The notes: a model not told the origin generated them from the sequence alone. 64,000 nt of DNA from JAPPHA01 sp963664045 (GCA_963664045.2 CAXXGT010000013.1:558001-622000), one strand, 5' to 3'; shown: positions 9,356 to 18,452, counted from the stretch's first letter. Numbers and translations: made by a program.

Positions 9356-9418
9356 ACTATGTAGCCGTATCTGGTAGTCTCGCCCTTGCGGTCGGACCTT
9401 CGGCACAAGGTTCGTTTG

Positions 9419-9446
9419 GTGACGGGAAAAGCTGGTTTCCCGTCAC
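9419..9446. terminator. Perfect inverted repeat between convergent genes
   Basis: GTGACGGGAAA and TTTCCCGTCAC form a perfect 11-bp stem with a 6-nt loop. It sits between the convergent MATE (stop 9355) and FAD oxidoreductase (stop 9541) genes, the right place for a bidirectional terminator, although neither side has a long T-run. Confidence 0.5.
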
Positions 9447-9540
9447 ACGCACAGCACGCCGACCACCTGAATTCCCTGGAGCCATGCCACGGCCGCCATG
9501 TGCCGGCAGCCGGAAGGTGGCTGTTCGACATAGTTCGAAA

Positions 9541-10866
9541 TCAAAACTCCTTGTGTGCCGCAGCATGGAGCAATCCGCGGCGGATGGCGATGCCGATGTC
9601 CAGGATTGGCCGCGGCGGAAGGCGGCTGGCGCCGGGAATTCCCAACTGCAGGCTCAGAAGGTCGCTGTCTTCGCCTTCCATGAAATCGGCCAGCAGGCGC
9701 CCCGCGGCGGCGGCACGGGTCATGGGAGAAACGTCATTGGTCAGCACTACAAAAAGACCCGGGGCGTATTCGCCGAAAACCGCGCCATCATTCCAGGTAA
9801 ACGCCATGGTCCCGCCCCAGCTGTGAGCAAATGCTGTTTCCTTCAGGTCCGGCCAGCGGTTGAGCATGCCCTTGCGGTGCAATTTGCTGATTCCCGAAAC
9901 CCTGGGGGCAGGAGTCGGGGCGTTCGGGGCAAATTCGAAAAGGTTGCGGAAAAAGAGGCGCATGTCGTTGGTCAACCGAATCGTCGCGCCGTATTCCGAA
10001 CTGGCCAGCAGGCCAAAGGGTTCGCTCGTCCCCAGCGCCACGAGTTTTTCGTCCGAAAGCGGGCCCGTGAGGCTGGCATAAGTCGCCATCGATACATAGC
10101 GGCCTGCGGCAATTCCGAACTGGCGCAGGAAAACGCCTGCGGCCAGGACCAGGCGGTCCGCGACAACCTGTCCGGTCTCGGTCTCGACGACATAGGCGTC
10201 ACCATCGGTTTCGAACCCGATGACCGGGCTGACCTCGAAAAGCGAGACGTTTACCGGCAAGTTCCGGGCAAGGCCGCGCATCAGCGCCGCGGGGTTCACC
10301 AAGGCGCTGCCCGTCGTATGGAGCCCGCGCCGGTAGAACCGGGTGCCAATTCGGGCCTCCATGTCGTCACGGGTCATCCAGTCGTGTTCCAACCCGAGCC
10401 GGTCGAGCGTCTCGGCAATCTCGTCTATGTGCTTTTCGCCGTCGGGGCCGGCCGAGCCGTAGATGCGGCCAAAATCATGCCAGTCGCAGTCGATCTGAAA
10501 CTCATGTGCCATGCGCCGCAGATCAGACAGCCCGCTTTCCCACAGCCGCATATTGCGGCGCAGGATGTCGATGCGTTTGGGCGGCCCATGCGAATGGACG
10601 TTCAGCATGAAGCCCGCGTTGCGGCCCGACGCGCCAAAGCCCGCGCGTTCGGCTTCGATCAGGGCGATTTCGTCGTCGGGGCAGAGCAGGCCCAGCCGGA
10701 GCGCCACGGCAAGCCCGCAGGCTCCGGCGCCGACGATGGCAGTTCGGACGCGGTGATTGCTGGCCAGGAGTTTGGCGGGCGGCGGCGGCGGCAGAGTTTC
10801 CCACCAGCCGTTGCTGTCCTCATGGCGCGGGATAATGGCAGGGCGCGGCACGGGCTCAGTATCCAC
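9541..10866 (-). CDS. FAD-dependent amine/amino acid oxidoreductase (DAO family)
   Basis: Flavoprotein of about 441 residues from a GTG start at 10866 that overlaps the preceding gene by 11 bp; an ATG at 10953 would add 29 residues inside that gene. FAD motif AIVGAGACGLAVAL near residue 43, then GFGASGRNAGFMLN, typical of the gamma-glutamylputrescine oxidase and DadA-like group, and a C-terminal FAD-contact segment SWGGTMAFTWND. It probably oxidises a secondary amine or N-methyl amino acid. It is the last gene of the betaine importer operon, consistent with acting on a betaine degradation product; the exact substrate is unknown. Confidence 0.85.
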   Translation of the reverse strand: MDTEPVPRPAIIPRHEDSNGWWETLPPPPPAKLLASNHRVRTAIVGAGACGLAVALRLGLLCPDDEIALIEAERAGFGASGRNAGFMLNVHSHGPPKRIDILRRNMRLWESGLSDLRRMAHEFQIDCDWHDFGRIYGSAGPDGEKHIDEIAETLDRLGLEHDWMTRDDMEARIGTRFYRRGLHTTGSALVNPAALMRGLARNLPVNVSLFEVSPVIGFETDGDAYVVETETGQVVADRLVLAAGVFLRQFGIAAGRYVSMATYASLTGPLSDEKLVALGTSEPFGLLASSEYGATIRLTNDMRLFFRNLFEFAPNAPTPAPRVSGISKLHRKGMLNRWPDLKETAFAHSWGGTMAFTWNDGAVFGEYAPGLFVVLTNDVSPMTRAAAAGRLLADFMEGEDSDLLSLQLGIPGASRLPPRPILDIGIAIRRGLLHAAAHKEF

Positions 10867-11785
10867 GCTCCAGGTCGACGACGGGAGCGGGTGTGCCGCC
10901 GTCCATGGCCAGGCGAATCTGCGTGGCAATGAATTCCGCGGCCGAGCGTTCATTGGTTGGAGCGGCCGCGTGCGGGGTCACAGAGACGCCAGGATGACCC
11001 CAAAAAGGGCTGTCCTTCGGCAGAGGCTCTTTGCGGAAGACATCAAGCGCGGCGCCTTCGATCCTGCCGCTGTCCAACGCGGCAAGGAGGGCGGAGTCGT
11101 TGACACAGGAGCCGCGACCACAGTTGATGATGAAGCTGCCTTCCGGCATCTGGTCGAAGACGGAGGCGTCCAGGATTTCCGTCGTGGCTTCGGTCAGCGG
11201 AAGCAGGTTCACCAGGATGTCCGCCTCGCTGACGACAGTCTCAAACGCCGCGTCGCCGGCGAGGCAACGGACGCCCTCGATGGACTTGGGGCTGCGCGCC
11301 CAGCCAGTGATCGGGAAGCCCAGATCGCGCAGCCGGATGCTGGCATCCTGCCCGGTCTGTCCGAGTCCGAGGATCGAGATGCGCCGCTCGGCGTTCTCGG
11401 GATAGCGGTGACGCAGCCACCGCCCCGCCGCCTGCTGGTGCGCGTAGCGGGCGTAGAACCGGTGGAAATGCAAGACCCAGTGAATGATGTGGCAGGACAT
11501 GTCCAGGACCAGCAACCGGTCCTGAAGCCGAACGATTGGCACGTGGGCGGGCCATACCGGATCGAGCGTGATATGGGTGACGCCGGCGCCGATAGAGAAG
11601 ATGTATTTCAGGTCGGGAAAGGCCTTCAGCTTTCCGGCTGGCGGCGCCCAGACGACGGCGAAATCGACATCGGCATGGTTGCCCGGCGCGTCGAAAGTCC
11701 GGATGTCGGTCCCGCACCCGGCGGCTTCGAAAGCGTCGCGCCAAAGCTCGGGAGTTGCGCCGTCCCAATGGAAAAGAATGGCCAT
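10856..11785 (-). CDS. Glyoxylate/hydroxypyruvate reductase A-like 2-hydroxyacid dehydrogenase
   Basis: NAD(P)-dependent D-2-hydroxyacid dehydrogenase of 309 residues, the length of GhrA. Rossmann motif ILGLGQTG, catalytic Arg in NCGRGSCVND, Glu in DVFRKEPLP and His in SVTPHAAA. GhrA enzymes reduce glyoxylate and hydroxypyruvate. Placed between the binding protein gene of a betaine importer and an FAD oxidoreductase, it could deal with glyoxylate made by oxidative deamination of glycine or sarcosine; that role is inferred. Confidence 0.88.
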   Translation of the reverse strand: MAILFHWDGATPELWRDAFEAAGCGTDIRTFDAPGNHADVDFAVVWAPPAGKLKAFPDLKYIFSIGAGVTHITLDPVWPAHVPIVRLQDRLLVLDMSCHIIHWVLHFHRFYARYAHQQAAGRWLRHRYPENAERRISILGLGQTGQDASIRLRDLGFPITGWARSPKSIEGVRCLAGDAAFETVVSEADILVNLLPLTEATTEILDASVFDQMPEGSFIINCGRGSCVNDSALLAALDSGRIEGAALDVFRKEPLPKDSPFWGHPGVSVTPHAAAPTNERSAAEFIATQIRLAMDGGTPAPVVDLERGY

Positions 11786-11815
11786 TTCGGGCGATCTCCG
11801 GTTGTCGAGATGGTC

Positions 11816-11845
11816 GTACGGCCCGCCCCGAAGGGTGGGCCGTAC
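11816..11845 (-). promoter_or_regulatory. GC-rich hairpin after proX-like gene
   Basis: Arms GTACGGCCCGCCC and GGGTGGGCCGTAC around a CGAA tetraloop, 13-bp stem with one wobble or mismatch. It starts 11 nt after the binding-protein stop and precedes the GhrA-like gene. No T-tract. Likely protects the upstream transcript or attenuates the downstream genes. Confidence 0.62.
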
Positions 11846-11855
11846 ATCGTCGAGC

Positions 11856-12830
11856 CTATTCGGCCATGGCTGTTGCGATCAGCGCGTCCCAGTCTGCCTG
11901 GTTGGCCGCGATCCAATCCTTTGCGATCTGCTCAAGCTGATGCGGTTCCTTTTCACCGTCGTTCATGCGCAACATCATTGCGCTGAGGTCGGGAACCGAG
12001 ATGCGCAAGCCATTGAAAAACGCCAATGCCTTGGGATTGGCCTCGGCAAACTCCCTGTTGACGAGAACGTAGTTGTCATTGACGCCGAAACCCGGATTGC
12101 GTCCGTCCGGCCATGCCGTATCGGTCCCCTGGTCGCCGGGCAGAGACGAGAACGGCGCGTTCAGCCACACCACGTCGCGGCCTTCCTGCAGGACGCCCAT
12201 GATCCAATTCGGCGCCCAGGTGGTGTAGAAGATCGGCTCGTCGGCCTTGTAACGCTCGATCGTGTCGGCCATTAGCGCGAAGTATTCGCCCTTGTCATTG
12301 TTGACGTGGTCGCGCAGTTCATAGGCGTCGAGATGGTGCTCGATCACCTTCTCGCATCCCCAGCCGGGATTACAGCCGGTCAGGTTGGCCATACCGTCTC
12401 CGTCAGTGTCAAAAAGCGCCTTGATTGCGTTTTCCTTCATCTGCTCCAGCGCCGTGATGCCGTGGGCTTCGGCCGTCTTGATATCGATGAAATAGCCCTG
12501 CATGGCGTTCGTATACATCGGCCCGGCGCGTACCAGCGCGTCGTCGCCTCCGGAATTTGCATAGAAGTCGTTATGCAGCGGCTTCCAGTGCACGGCCGTA
12601 TAGTGTGCGTCGCCCTGACCGATGGAGAGGTGAATGGCCGGGTAGTTGCCCGTCAACATTTCTCCGTTCTCGTAGCCGAGCGCGGCGAGACCCTCCTCGA
12701 TTACCTCGTAGATAAGCTGGTGGTCAGTCCGCCCCGTGCTGATCGCCGTGATTTCGGTGGCGACGGCGGCGCCAGCCGCGAGGCTGCCGGCCAGCGCGGT
12801 GACGCCTAGCTTGATTGCAAGTGTTTTCAT
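11856..12830 (-). CDS. proX: Glycine betaine/proline betaine ABC transporter binding protein
   Basis: Periplasmic binding protein of the OpuAC/ProX family, about 324 residues with signal peptide MKTLAIKLGVTALAGSLAAG cleaved near AVATE. Two adjacent ATG codons exist (12833 and 12830); 12830 has the better spacing to the GGGAG site. Aromatic-rich segments (HWKPLHNDFY, TTWAPNWIM, DVVWLNAPF) are those that form quaternary-ammonium cages in this family. Paired with two ProW permeases and a ProV ATPase. Choice among glycine betaine, proline betaine, choline or carnitine cannot be made from sequence. Confidence 0.9.
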   Translation of the reverse strand: MKTLAIKLGVTALAGSLAAGAAVATEITAISTGRTDHQLIYEVIEEGLAALGYENGEMLTGNYPAIHLSIGQGDAHYTAVHWKPLHNDFYANSGGDDALVRAGPMYTNAMQGYFIDIKTAEAHGITALEQMKENAIKALFDTDGDGMANLTGCNPGWGCEKVIEHHLDAYELRDHVNNDKGEYFALMADTIERYKADEPIFYTTWAPNWIMGVLQEGRDVVWLNAPFSSLPGDQGTDTAWPDGRNPGFGVNDNYVLVNREFAEANPKALAFFNGLRISVPDLSAMMLRMNDGEKEPHQLEQIAKDWIAANQADWDALIATAMAE

Positions 12831-12849
12831 CATGATCTCCCTGGTTGGA

Positions 12850-13794
12850 TTAAGCATCGGATTGGGCCTTGCGGTTGAAGAGTTGTGTACTCAGCCATCC
12901 GACCGGGCCCTGCTCCCAGAGCCCTAAGTTGCCGCGATCGCGGCGGGTGAAACCGAAGCCTTGCGTGACACGGTCGAAGACGACGGCGAGAAGGACGATA
13001 CCCAGGCCGCCGACAGATGCACGGGCGAGATCGAGCTGGCTGATGCCCACCAGCACCAGCCGCCCCAGCCCGGCAACCGAGATCATCGAGGCGATTACGC
13101 TCATCGCCAGCGACAGCATGACGGTCTGGTTGATGCCTGCCATGATCGTCGGGCGCGCCAGTGGCAGTTCGATGGACCAGAGCCGCCTTAGTGGCGTTAC
13201 GCCGAATGCATCGGCCGCTTCGACCAGATCGGCGCGCACTTCGCGCAGGCCGAGATTGGTCAACCGCACCAGCGGCGGGGTAGCGAAGAAGGCAGTGACG
13301 ATGACGCCGGGCACGTTGCCAATGCCGAAAAGCAGGATGACCGGGACGAGGTAGGTAAAGGACGGGATCGTCTGCATGAAGTCCAAGACCGGGCGAACGA
13401 TGGCCCAGATCCAGTTGACGCGCGAGCAGAGAATGCCAAGTGGAAGGCCCACCAGTGCCGAGATCGAAACGGCAGTCACCAGCACGGCCAGGCTGGTCAT
13501 CGCTGCGTCCCATGCGCCGATGATGCCGATTGCCGCCATCGCGCAAAATGTCAGAATCGCGGTCGCCCTGTTCACGATCTGCCACGCAAACAGAGTGAAG
13601 AAGACCAAGAGCAACGTCTGCGGCGTGTCGCGCAACCCATCCTCGACCAAGTCCAGCGCCCACTTGACCGGCACCTTGATCGCCTGGAATACGCCGCGGT
13701 AGTTCGAGGTCAGCCAGCGCATTCCGTCATTGGCCCAATCCGCCAGCGGCATACTGATCATCACGAACGGATCAAGGAGAATGGCCCAGTCCAC
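12850..13794 (-). CDS. proW: Betaine ABC transporter permease (ProW family, first copy)
   Basis: Inner-membrane permease of 314 residues in the ProW/OpuAB family. The core TQTLLLVF...DFMQTIPSFTYLVPVILLFG and the ATPase-contact loop VEAADAFGVTPLRRLWSIELPLARPTI are diagnostic. It follows a very similar permease by only 3 bp, which suggests gene duplication and a heterodimeric channel instead of the usual ProW homodimer. Confidence 0.92.
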   Translation of the reverse strand: MDWAILLDPFVMISMPLADWANDGMRWLTSNYRGVFQAIKVPVKWALDLVEDGLRDTPQTLLLVFFTLFAWQIVNRATAILTFCAMAAIGIIGAWDAAMTSLAVLVTAVSISALVGLPLGILCSRVNWIWAIVRPVLDFMQTIPSFTYLVPVILLFGIGNVPGVIVTAFFATPPLVRLTNLGLREVRADLVEAADAFGVTPLRRLWSIELPLARPTIMAGINQTVMLSLAMSVIASMISVAGLGRLVLVGISQLDLARASVGGLGIVLLAVVFDRVTQGFGFTRRDRGNLGLWEQGPVGWLSTQLFNRKAQSDA

Positions 13795-13797
13795 GGT

Positions 13798-14667
13798 TCA
13801 GGCACCCATTCTGGTACGCGACCGGGCGGCGCCCAGCGCCTGGACATAGCGGTCAACCGTGATCGCGGTCAGCACGATGCCGAGACCTCCCACGGTGGCC
13901 GACCCGAAGTCGAGCCGCCCGATACCTTCCAGCACAATTCGGCCCAGACCGGGGACGGAGATCATCGATGCTACCACCGCCATGGACAGCGACAGCAGAA
14001 CGGTCTGGTTCAGTCCTGCCAGGATCGTGGGCCGCGCCAGGGGAAGCTGTATGCCGAAGAGCACCCGCGCCTCGCTGGACCCGAAAGCCCGAGCGGCCTC
14101 GACGAGGTCCTCGCGAACCTCGCGGATGCCGAGATTGGTCAGGCGGACGAGTGGGGTGATGGCAAAAAAACAGGTCACGATCACGCCCGGCGTGTCACCG
14201 ATGCCAAAGAGCATCACGACCGGCACCAGGTAGACGAAGCTGGGGATGGTCTGCATCAGGTCGAGTATGGGACGCAGGACGAAGAAAATCCGGTCGCTGC
14301 GCGCGGCCAGGATGCCAACGGGCAGGCCAACGGCCACGCAGATCGTAACGGCGGCAATGACGATGGAGAGTGTCGTCATCGCGGGCTGCCAGGCACCCAT
14401 TAACCCGATCAACGCCAGGCAAACGAACCCCGTCAATGCCAACCGCCGCCCCTCCAGGAGCCAACCGGCGACCGTCGCGCCGATGATCCCGATGAGCGGC
14501 GGGATCGCCTCGAGACAGCCCTGCACGAAATCCAGAAAACCCTGCACCGGAACCTTTGCAGCCAGCAGCGTGGCGCGGCTATGGCCGACGATCCAGTCCA
14601 ACGCGCTTTCGGCCCAAACCCCGAACTGTATGGAGAAGTGGTCGAAAGGATTCAGGAACTGGTCCAT
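13798..14667 (-). CDS. proW: Betaine ABC transporter permease (ProW family, second copy)
   Basis: Second ProW-type permease, 289 residues from ATG at 14667, preceded by the ribosome binding site GGAGG that overlaps the ATPase stop codon. An upstream in-frame ATG at 14706 lies inside the ATPase gene and is less likely. Shares with the 12850-13794 product the motifs ILDLMQTIPSFVYLVPVVML and VEAARAFGSSEARVLFGIQL. Its translation appears coupled to the ATPase. Confidence 0.92.
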   Translation of the reverse strand: MDQFLNPFDHFSIQFGVWAESALDWIVGHSRATLLAAKVPVQGFLDFVQGCLEAIPPLIGIIGATVAGWLLEGRRLALTGFVCLALIGLMGAWQPAMTTLSIVIAAVTICVAVGLPVGILAARSDRIFFVLRPILDLMQTIPSFVYLVPVVMLFGIGDTPGVIVTCFFAITPLVRLTNLGIREVREDLVEAARAFGSSEARVLFGIQLPLARPTILAGLNQTVLLSLSMAVVASMISVPGLGRIVLEGIGRLDFGSATVGGLGIVLTAITVDRYVQALGAARSRTRMGA

Positions 14668-14671
14668 CGCC

Positions 14672-15760
14672 TCACCTCCGCGCCAGGTCACGGCCGACGG
14701 CGGCAAGGATCTCGGACCGCCCGATCCGTCCGATCAGCCTGTCGCCGTCTTTCACCGCCAGGTGGTCGGTGCCGTTGGCAAGCTGCCCGATCAGCACCGG
14801 CAGGGATGCATCCGGGCCGATGGCAGGGGCGTCGGCGGCCACCTCTCCGGCAGCCGCGATTTCCGAGGCGGAAATGAATTTCAACGTCGAGATCGAACTG
14901 ACGAACCGTGCGACGTAGTCGGTCTCCGGGCACATCACGATGGCCTCGGGCGTACCGATCTGGTCGATGCGCCCGTCTTTCATCACTGCGATCCGGTGCC
15001 CCACGCGCATCGCCTCGTCGAGATCGTGGGTGATGAAGAGGGTGGTCTTGTGTGCCTTCTCGGACAGCGCGAGGAATTCATCTTGCAGATCGCGGCGGAT
15101 CAGCGGGTCGAGCGCGCTGAAGGGTTCGTCCATCAGCAGGAAATCGGGATCGGCTGCAAGCGCGCGGGCGAGACCAACCCGCTGCTGCATGCCCCCGGAC
15201 AATTCGTCCGGATAGCGGTGCCCCCAGCCTCCGAGCCCCACCTTCTCAAGTGCCTCCTCGGCGGCATCACGGCAAGTCTTCTTTTCGGCGCCCTGCACTT
15301 CCAGCCCGAAGGCCACGTTGCTGGCGATCGTCTTGTGCGGCCATAGCGCCATGTGCTGAAACACCATGCCGATCTTGCGGGCTCTCAGTGTGCGTAGTTC
15401 CTTGTCGGACAGGCTCATCACGTCCTGCCCGTTGACATGGACGGAACCCGCGGTCGGTTCGATCAGCCGATTGACGTGCCGAAGGATCGTGGACTTGCCC
15501 GAGCCAGACAATCCCATGATGCAAAAGATCTCGCCTTTTCGTACACTGAAACTGGCATCCGCCACTCCGATGACGCAGCCGAATTCCCTCAGCGCTTCGT
15601 CCTTGCCAACCTTGCCCTCGCGGGCCGCGGCCAACACTTCGTCCGCGCGCTGGCCGAAGATCTTCCACAGGTTGCGGCATTCGATTGGGCATGCTTCGGG
15701 CGATCGATCGTCCATTTGTCTTCTTTGCAGGTCTTCCGCCGCCAACAGTCTTGCATACAT
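14672..15760 (-). CDS. proV: Betaine ABC transporter ATPase (ProV family)
   Basis: ATPase of 362 residues with the ProV-type N-terminal segment (CRNLWKIFG) before the nucleotide-binding domain. Walker A GLSGSGKST at 83-91, signature LSGGMQQR from 187, Walker B LLMDEP near 208-213. The C-terminus keeps a single CBS-like stretch (about residues 300-362), shorter than the two CBS domains of enteric ProV that sense ionic strength. The start is uncertain between Met1 and Met16 (15715). First gene of the operon. Confidence 0.92.
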   Translation of the reverse strand: MYARLLAAEDLQRRQMDDRSPEACPIECRNLWKIFGQRADEVLAAAREGKVGKDEALREFGCVIGVADASFSVRKGEIFCIMGLSGSGKSTILRHVNRLIEPTAGSVHVNGQDVMSLSDKELRTLRARKIGMVFQHMALWPHKTIASNVAFGLEVQGAEKKTCRDAAEEALEKVGLGGWGHRYPDELSGGMQQRVGLARALAADPDFLLMDEPFSALDPLIRRDLQDEFLALSEKAHKTTLFITHDLDEAMRVGHRIAVMKDGRIDQIGTPEAIVMCPETDYVARFVSSISTLKFISASEIAAAGEVAADAPAIGPDASLPVLIGQLANGTDHLAVKDGDRLIGRIGRSEILAAVGRDLARR

Positions 15761-15797
15761 ACTGCCCCGTGCGATATTGCAAAAAACTGACCCTGTG

Positions 15798-15812
15798 AGT
15801 AACGTGACGTTA
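15798..15812. promoter_or_regulatory. Candidate LysR-type operator (T-N11-A palindrome)
   Basis: GTAACGTGACGTTAC is a 15-bp palindrome with only the central base unpaired and fits the LysR T-N11-A consensus (T15799, A15811). It lies in the divergent promoter region between proV and the LysR gene, where such regulators bind. Confidence 0.55.
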
Positions 15813-15908
15813 CGCCCTTAACCCGGTCCGGGCCGCGGCGCATGGCACAAGGGGCTAGATGGAAAGCTGGCACAGGGTCTTCGGAAACTCCCGCCACCCA
15901 AGGCGCTG

Positions 15909-16817
15909 ATGGCGTTCGAGGCCTCGGCACGCAATCTCAGTTTCACCGAAGCCGCCAAGGAGCTGAACGTCACGCGCGTGGCCGTGTCGCGGCAGGTGCG
16001 CCAGCTGGAGAAATTCCTGGGTTTCGAGCTCTTCTCACGGGGCCAGAGCAGCATTGAACTGACTCGCGTCGGACGCCGCCTGTCGCGCACCGTGCACCAG
16101 GGGTTTCAGTCGATCATCGACGAGATCGAATCGATCGAGAACACCAAGGAAGACAGCCTGATCACGATCGCGACCACCTCCGGCGTATCGACCTACTGGT
16201 TGATGCCCAACATTGGCCGCTACAGGCGCATCGACCCAAATGCCGATTTCCGGCTGCTGGTGTCCCACGGCCTGGTCAATCTGGTGCAGTACGACGTGGA
16301 TATCGCGATAAGGTACGGAACCGGGAACTGGCCGGGCGCCACGAGTGTGCTGTTGCAGCGGCAGCAGATCCTGCCGCTGTGCAATCAGGTCTTTTTTGGC
16401 AAGTACGGGCCGTTCGAGACAATCGACGACCTCGCGAAGGTGCCGCTGCTGGAGTTCGAATCGGCATTCGATCCATCGTCGATCTGGACCAACTACTTTC
16501 GCGACAAGGGCACGGTGCTCGGCAGCCGGGTCCGCATGAGTTCCTACGACTCGTATATAAATTTCGTGCAGGCGGTCCTGGACGGGCAAGGTATCGGCTT
16601 GCTCGGCGCGCCGCTGATGCAGCAGTTTCTTGAAAGCGGTGTGCTGGTGCCCGCCATCGATACCGAGACGCTGCCCCAGCACGGCTACTACCTGTGCCAG
16701 CCGGACGGCGCTTCGCCGACGCGCACCGTATCGAAATTCCGCGACTGGCTGAGAAATGAACTCAGTTCCGAGGCGGAGCCAGACGACGATTCAGCTCACC
16801 AGTATGTTCCGGCGTAA
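15909..16817 (+). CDS. LysR-family regulator, GcvA type
   Basis: DNA-binding transcription regulator of 302 residues from the first ATG. Winged helix-turn-helix at the N-terminus (NLSFTEAAKELNVTRVAVSRQVRQLE) and a substrate-binding effector domain with the GcvA-type segments VDIAIRYGTGNWPG and GIGLLGAPLM. The codons just upstream of the ATG, in frame, read LPPPKAL, matching the conserved LPPLxAL that opens GcvA-type proteins, so the true start is probably upstream at a non-ATG codon, such as CTG 15867. Divergent from proV and upstream of the MttB gene, so it is the likely regulator of both. Confidence 0.9.
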   Translation: MAFEASARNLSFTEAAKELNVTRVAVSRQVRQLEKFLGFELFSRGQSSIELTRVGRRLSRTVHQGFQSIIDEIESIENTKEDSLITIATTSGVSTYWLMPNIGRYRRIDPNADFRLLVSHGLVNLVQYDVDIAIRYGTGNWPGATSVLLQRQQILPLCNQVFFGKYGPFETIDDLAKVPLLEFESAFDPSSIWTNYFRDKGTVLGSRVRMSSYDSYINFVQAVLDGQGIGLLGAPLMQQFLESGVLVPAIDTETLPQHGYYLCQPDGASPTRTVSKFRDWLRNELSSEAEPDDDSAHQYVPA

Positions 16818-16861
16818 TCTGACATTTCGCAGTGGGGCAAGAATTAGTGCCATTGTGCGGA

Positions 16862-16892
16862 CCTTACCGCAGACGAATAATGCGCGGTAAGG
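16862..16892 (+). promoter_or_regulatory. Inverted repeat overlapping the mttB ribosome binding site
   Basis: CCTTACCGC at 16862-16870 and GCGGTAAGG at 16884-16892 form a perfect 9-bp stem with a 13-nt loop. The right arm includes the first bases of the AAGGAGG ribosome binding site of the next gene, so it could be a translational control hairpin or a protein-binding dyad. Confidence 0.4.
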
Positions 16893-16901
16893 AGGTTCCC
16901 C

Positions 16902-18452
16902 ATGAAACAAGACACGGAATCCGCCCCGGTCCGGCGACGGCACCGCAGCGGCGGCGCTGCCGGGCGCCGCAAGGCGCGGCTCATGGCGCCACTGGTTTAT
17001 CCTTCTGCCACGATCCGGAACATTCCTGCCTACGATGTCTTGCCGGTCGACGGGCTGGAGGCCATCGACGACCATGCAATGCGAATTCTCGAAACCATCG
17101 GGGTCGAGTTCCGCGATGATGTGTCGGCATCGATCTGGGCCGATGCCGGGGCCGACGTGGATGGCCACCGCGTCCGCGTCCCGCGCGCACTGATCCGCAA
17201 GCTGATTGCCACGATCCCCGAAGAGTTTGATTATCACGGCCGCAATCCCGACCACACCGTCCGTGTTGGCGGCCGTCACATGATCTTCGGCCCCGCATAC
17301 GGCACGCCCAACCTGATCGACCTTGACGGCGTGCGCCGGAAGGCCACGGCGGCGGACATGGCGATGCTGATGCGCCTGCATCAGGTGAACCCGGCGCTGC
17401 AATACAACGGCGGCTATACGTTGGAACCGATGGATATCGCCGTGCCGCACCGACACTTGCACATGGTCGAGCAAAGCTTTCTGAACACCGACAAACCCAT
17501 CATGGGCTCGCCGCAATCGGACTATCAGGCGCGTGACAGCCTCGAGTTGGCGCGGATCGTGTTCGGGTCCGGGACGATGGATGAAGAGGTGGTGATGACC
17601 GCAATCTTCAACTGCAACTCGCCGCTCGTTTGGGACAAGACCCAACTCGACGCCGCACGGGTGTATGCCGCCGAAAACCAGGCGCTCCTCATGTCGCCCT
17701 TTGTTCTTTATGGTGCCTCCACACCCGTGCACACGCTGGCCGCCACGGCCCAGATCATCGCCGAGGTTTTGGCGGGAATTGCCTTTACCCAGATCATCCG
17801 CCCGGGCTGCCGCGCGGTAATGGGCGTGGCGCCGATGGGGGTATACATGAAAAGTGGCGCGCCGGTCTTCGGATCGCCAGAGGTGTCGTTATTCATGTAC
17901 ATCTTCGGCCAGATGGCCCGCTACTACGGTGTCCCCTGGCGGACGAACGGCGCAAAATCCGGTTCGAAACAGGACGACCTCTATGCAGGTTTCGACTCCA
18001 TATTGAAGGTCTACCCCGCAGTTCTCGGCGGTTGCAACCTGCTGACACATTGCGGCGGCACCATTGAAGGCTCGCTCTGTATCTCCATGGGCAAGGTTGC
18101 CGCCGACGCACAGCAGATTCTGAGTTTTCAGACCCTGCTGAACGGTACCGCGTTCGATGACATCGACATCGCGCTCGACGGCCTTGCCAAGGTCGGCCCC
18201 GGCGGGCATTTCTTCGATGAAGACTACACCCGCGAACACCTGCCCTTCCTCGACGAGGTCCAGGACAACGAGCGCTACGAAAGCTGGGTCGCCGACGGGG
18301 CCAAATCGGTCAGCGAACGAGGCCGCGACTGGTGCAAGCGGATGCTGGAGCGCTACGAGGACGAGCCGCCCGCGCTGAACGAAGGTACCCGTGAAGCCCT
18401 GCGCGATTACGTCGTTCGGCGAGAGAGCGAGATCCCGGAATCAATGATGTGA
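16902..18452 (+). CDS. MttB-family trimethylamine/betaine methyltransferase homologue (no pyrrolysine)
   Basis: 516-residue member of the trimethylamine methyltransferase family. The central TIM-barrel sequence (IFGPAYGTPNLIDLDG, VMGVAPMGVYMKSGAP, LTHCGGTIEGSLCISMGK) is collinear with MttB and reads through without an in-frame amber codon, so it belongs to the widespread non-pyrrolysine group whose characterised members demethylate glycine betaine or other quaternary amines with a corrinoid protein. No corrinoid protein gene is in the window. The start at 16902 has a good ribosome binding site (AAGGAGG). The next gene overlaps its stop. Context next to a betaine importer supports a betaine-type substrate. 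Confidence 0.88.
   Translation: MKQDTESAPVRRRHRSGGAAGRRKARLMAPLVYPSATIRNIPAYDVLPVDGLEAIDDHAMRILETIGVEFRDDVSASIWADAGADVDGHRVRVPRALIRKLIATIPEEFDYHGRNPDHTVRVGGRHMIFGPAYGTPNLIDLDGVRRKATAADMAMLMRLHQVNPALQYNGGYTLEPMDIAVPHRHLHMVEQSFLNTDKPIMGSPQSDYQARDSLELARIVFGSGTMDEEVVMTAIFNCNSPLVWDKTQLDAARVYAAENQALLMSPFVLYGASTPVHTLAATAQIIAEVLAGIAFTQIIRPGCRAVMGVAPMGVYMKSGAPVFGSPEVSLFMYIFGQMARYYGVPWRTNGAKSGSKQDDLYAGFDSILKVYPAVLGGCNLLTHCGGTIEGSLCISMGKVAADAQQILSFQTLLNGTAFDDIDIALDGLAKVGPGGHFFDEDYTREHLPFLDEVQDNERYESWVADGAKSVSERGRDWCKRMLERYEDEPPALNEGTREALRDYVVRRESEIPESMM

Noticed and set aside
9484..10932. Long open frame on the plus strand (about 480 codons)
   Set aside because: It is the antisense of the FAD oxidoreductase, has no recognisable domain and no ribosome binding site.
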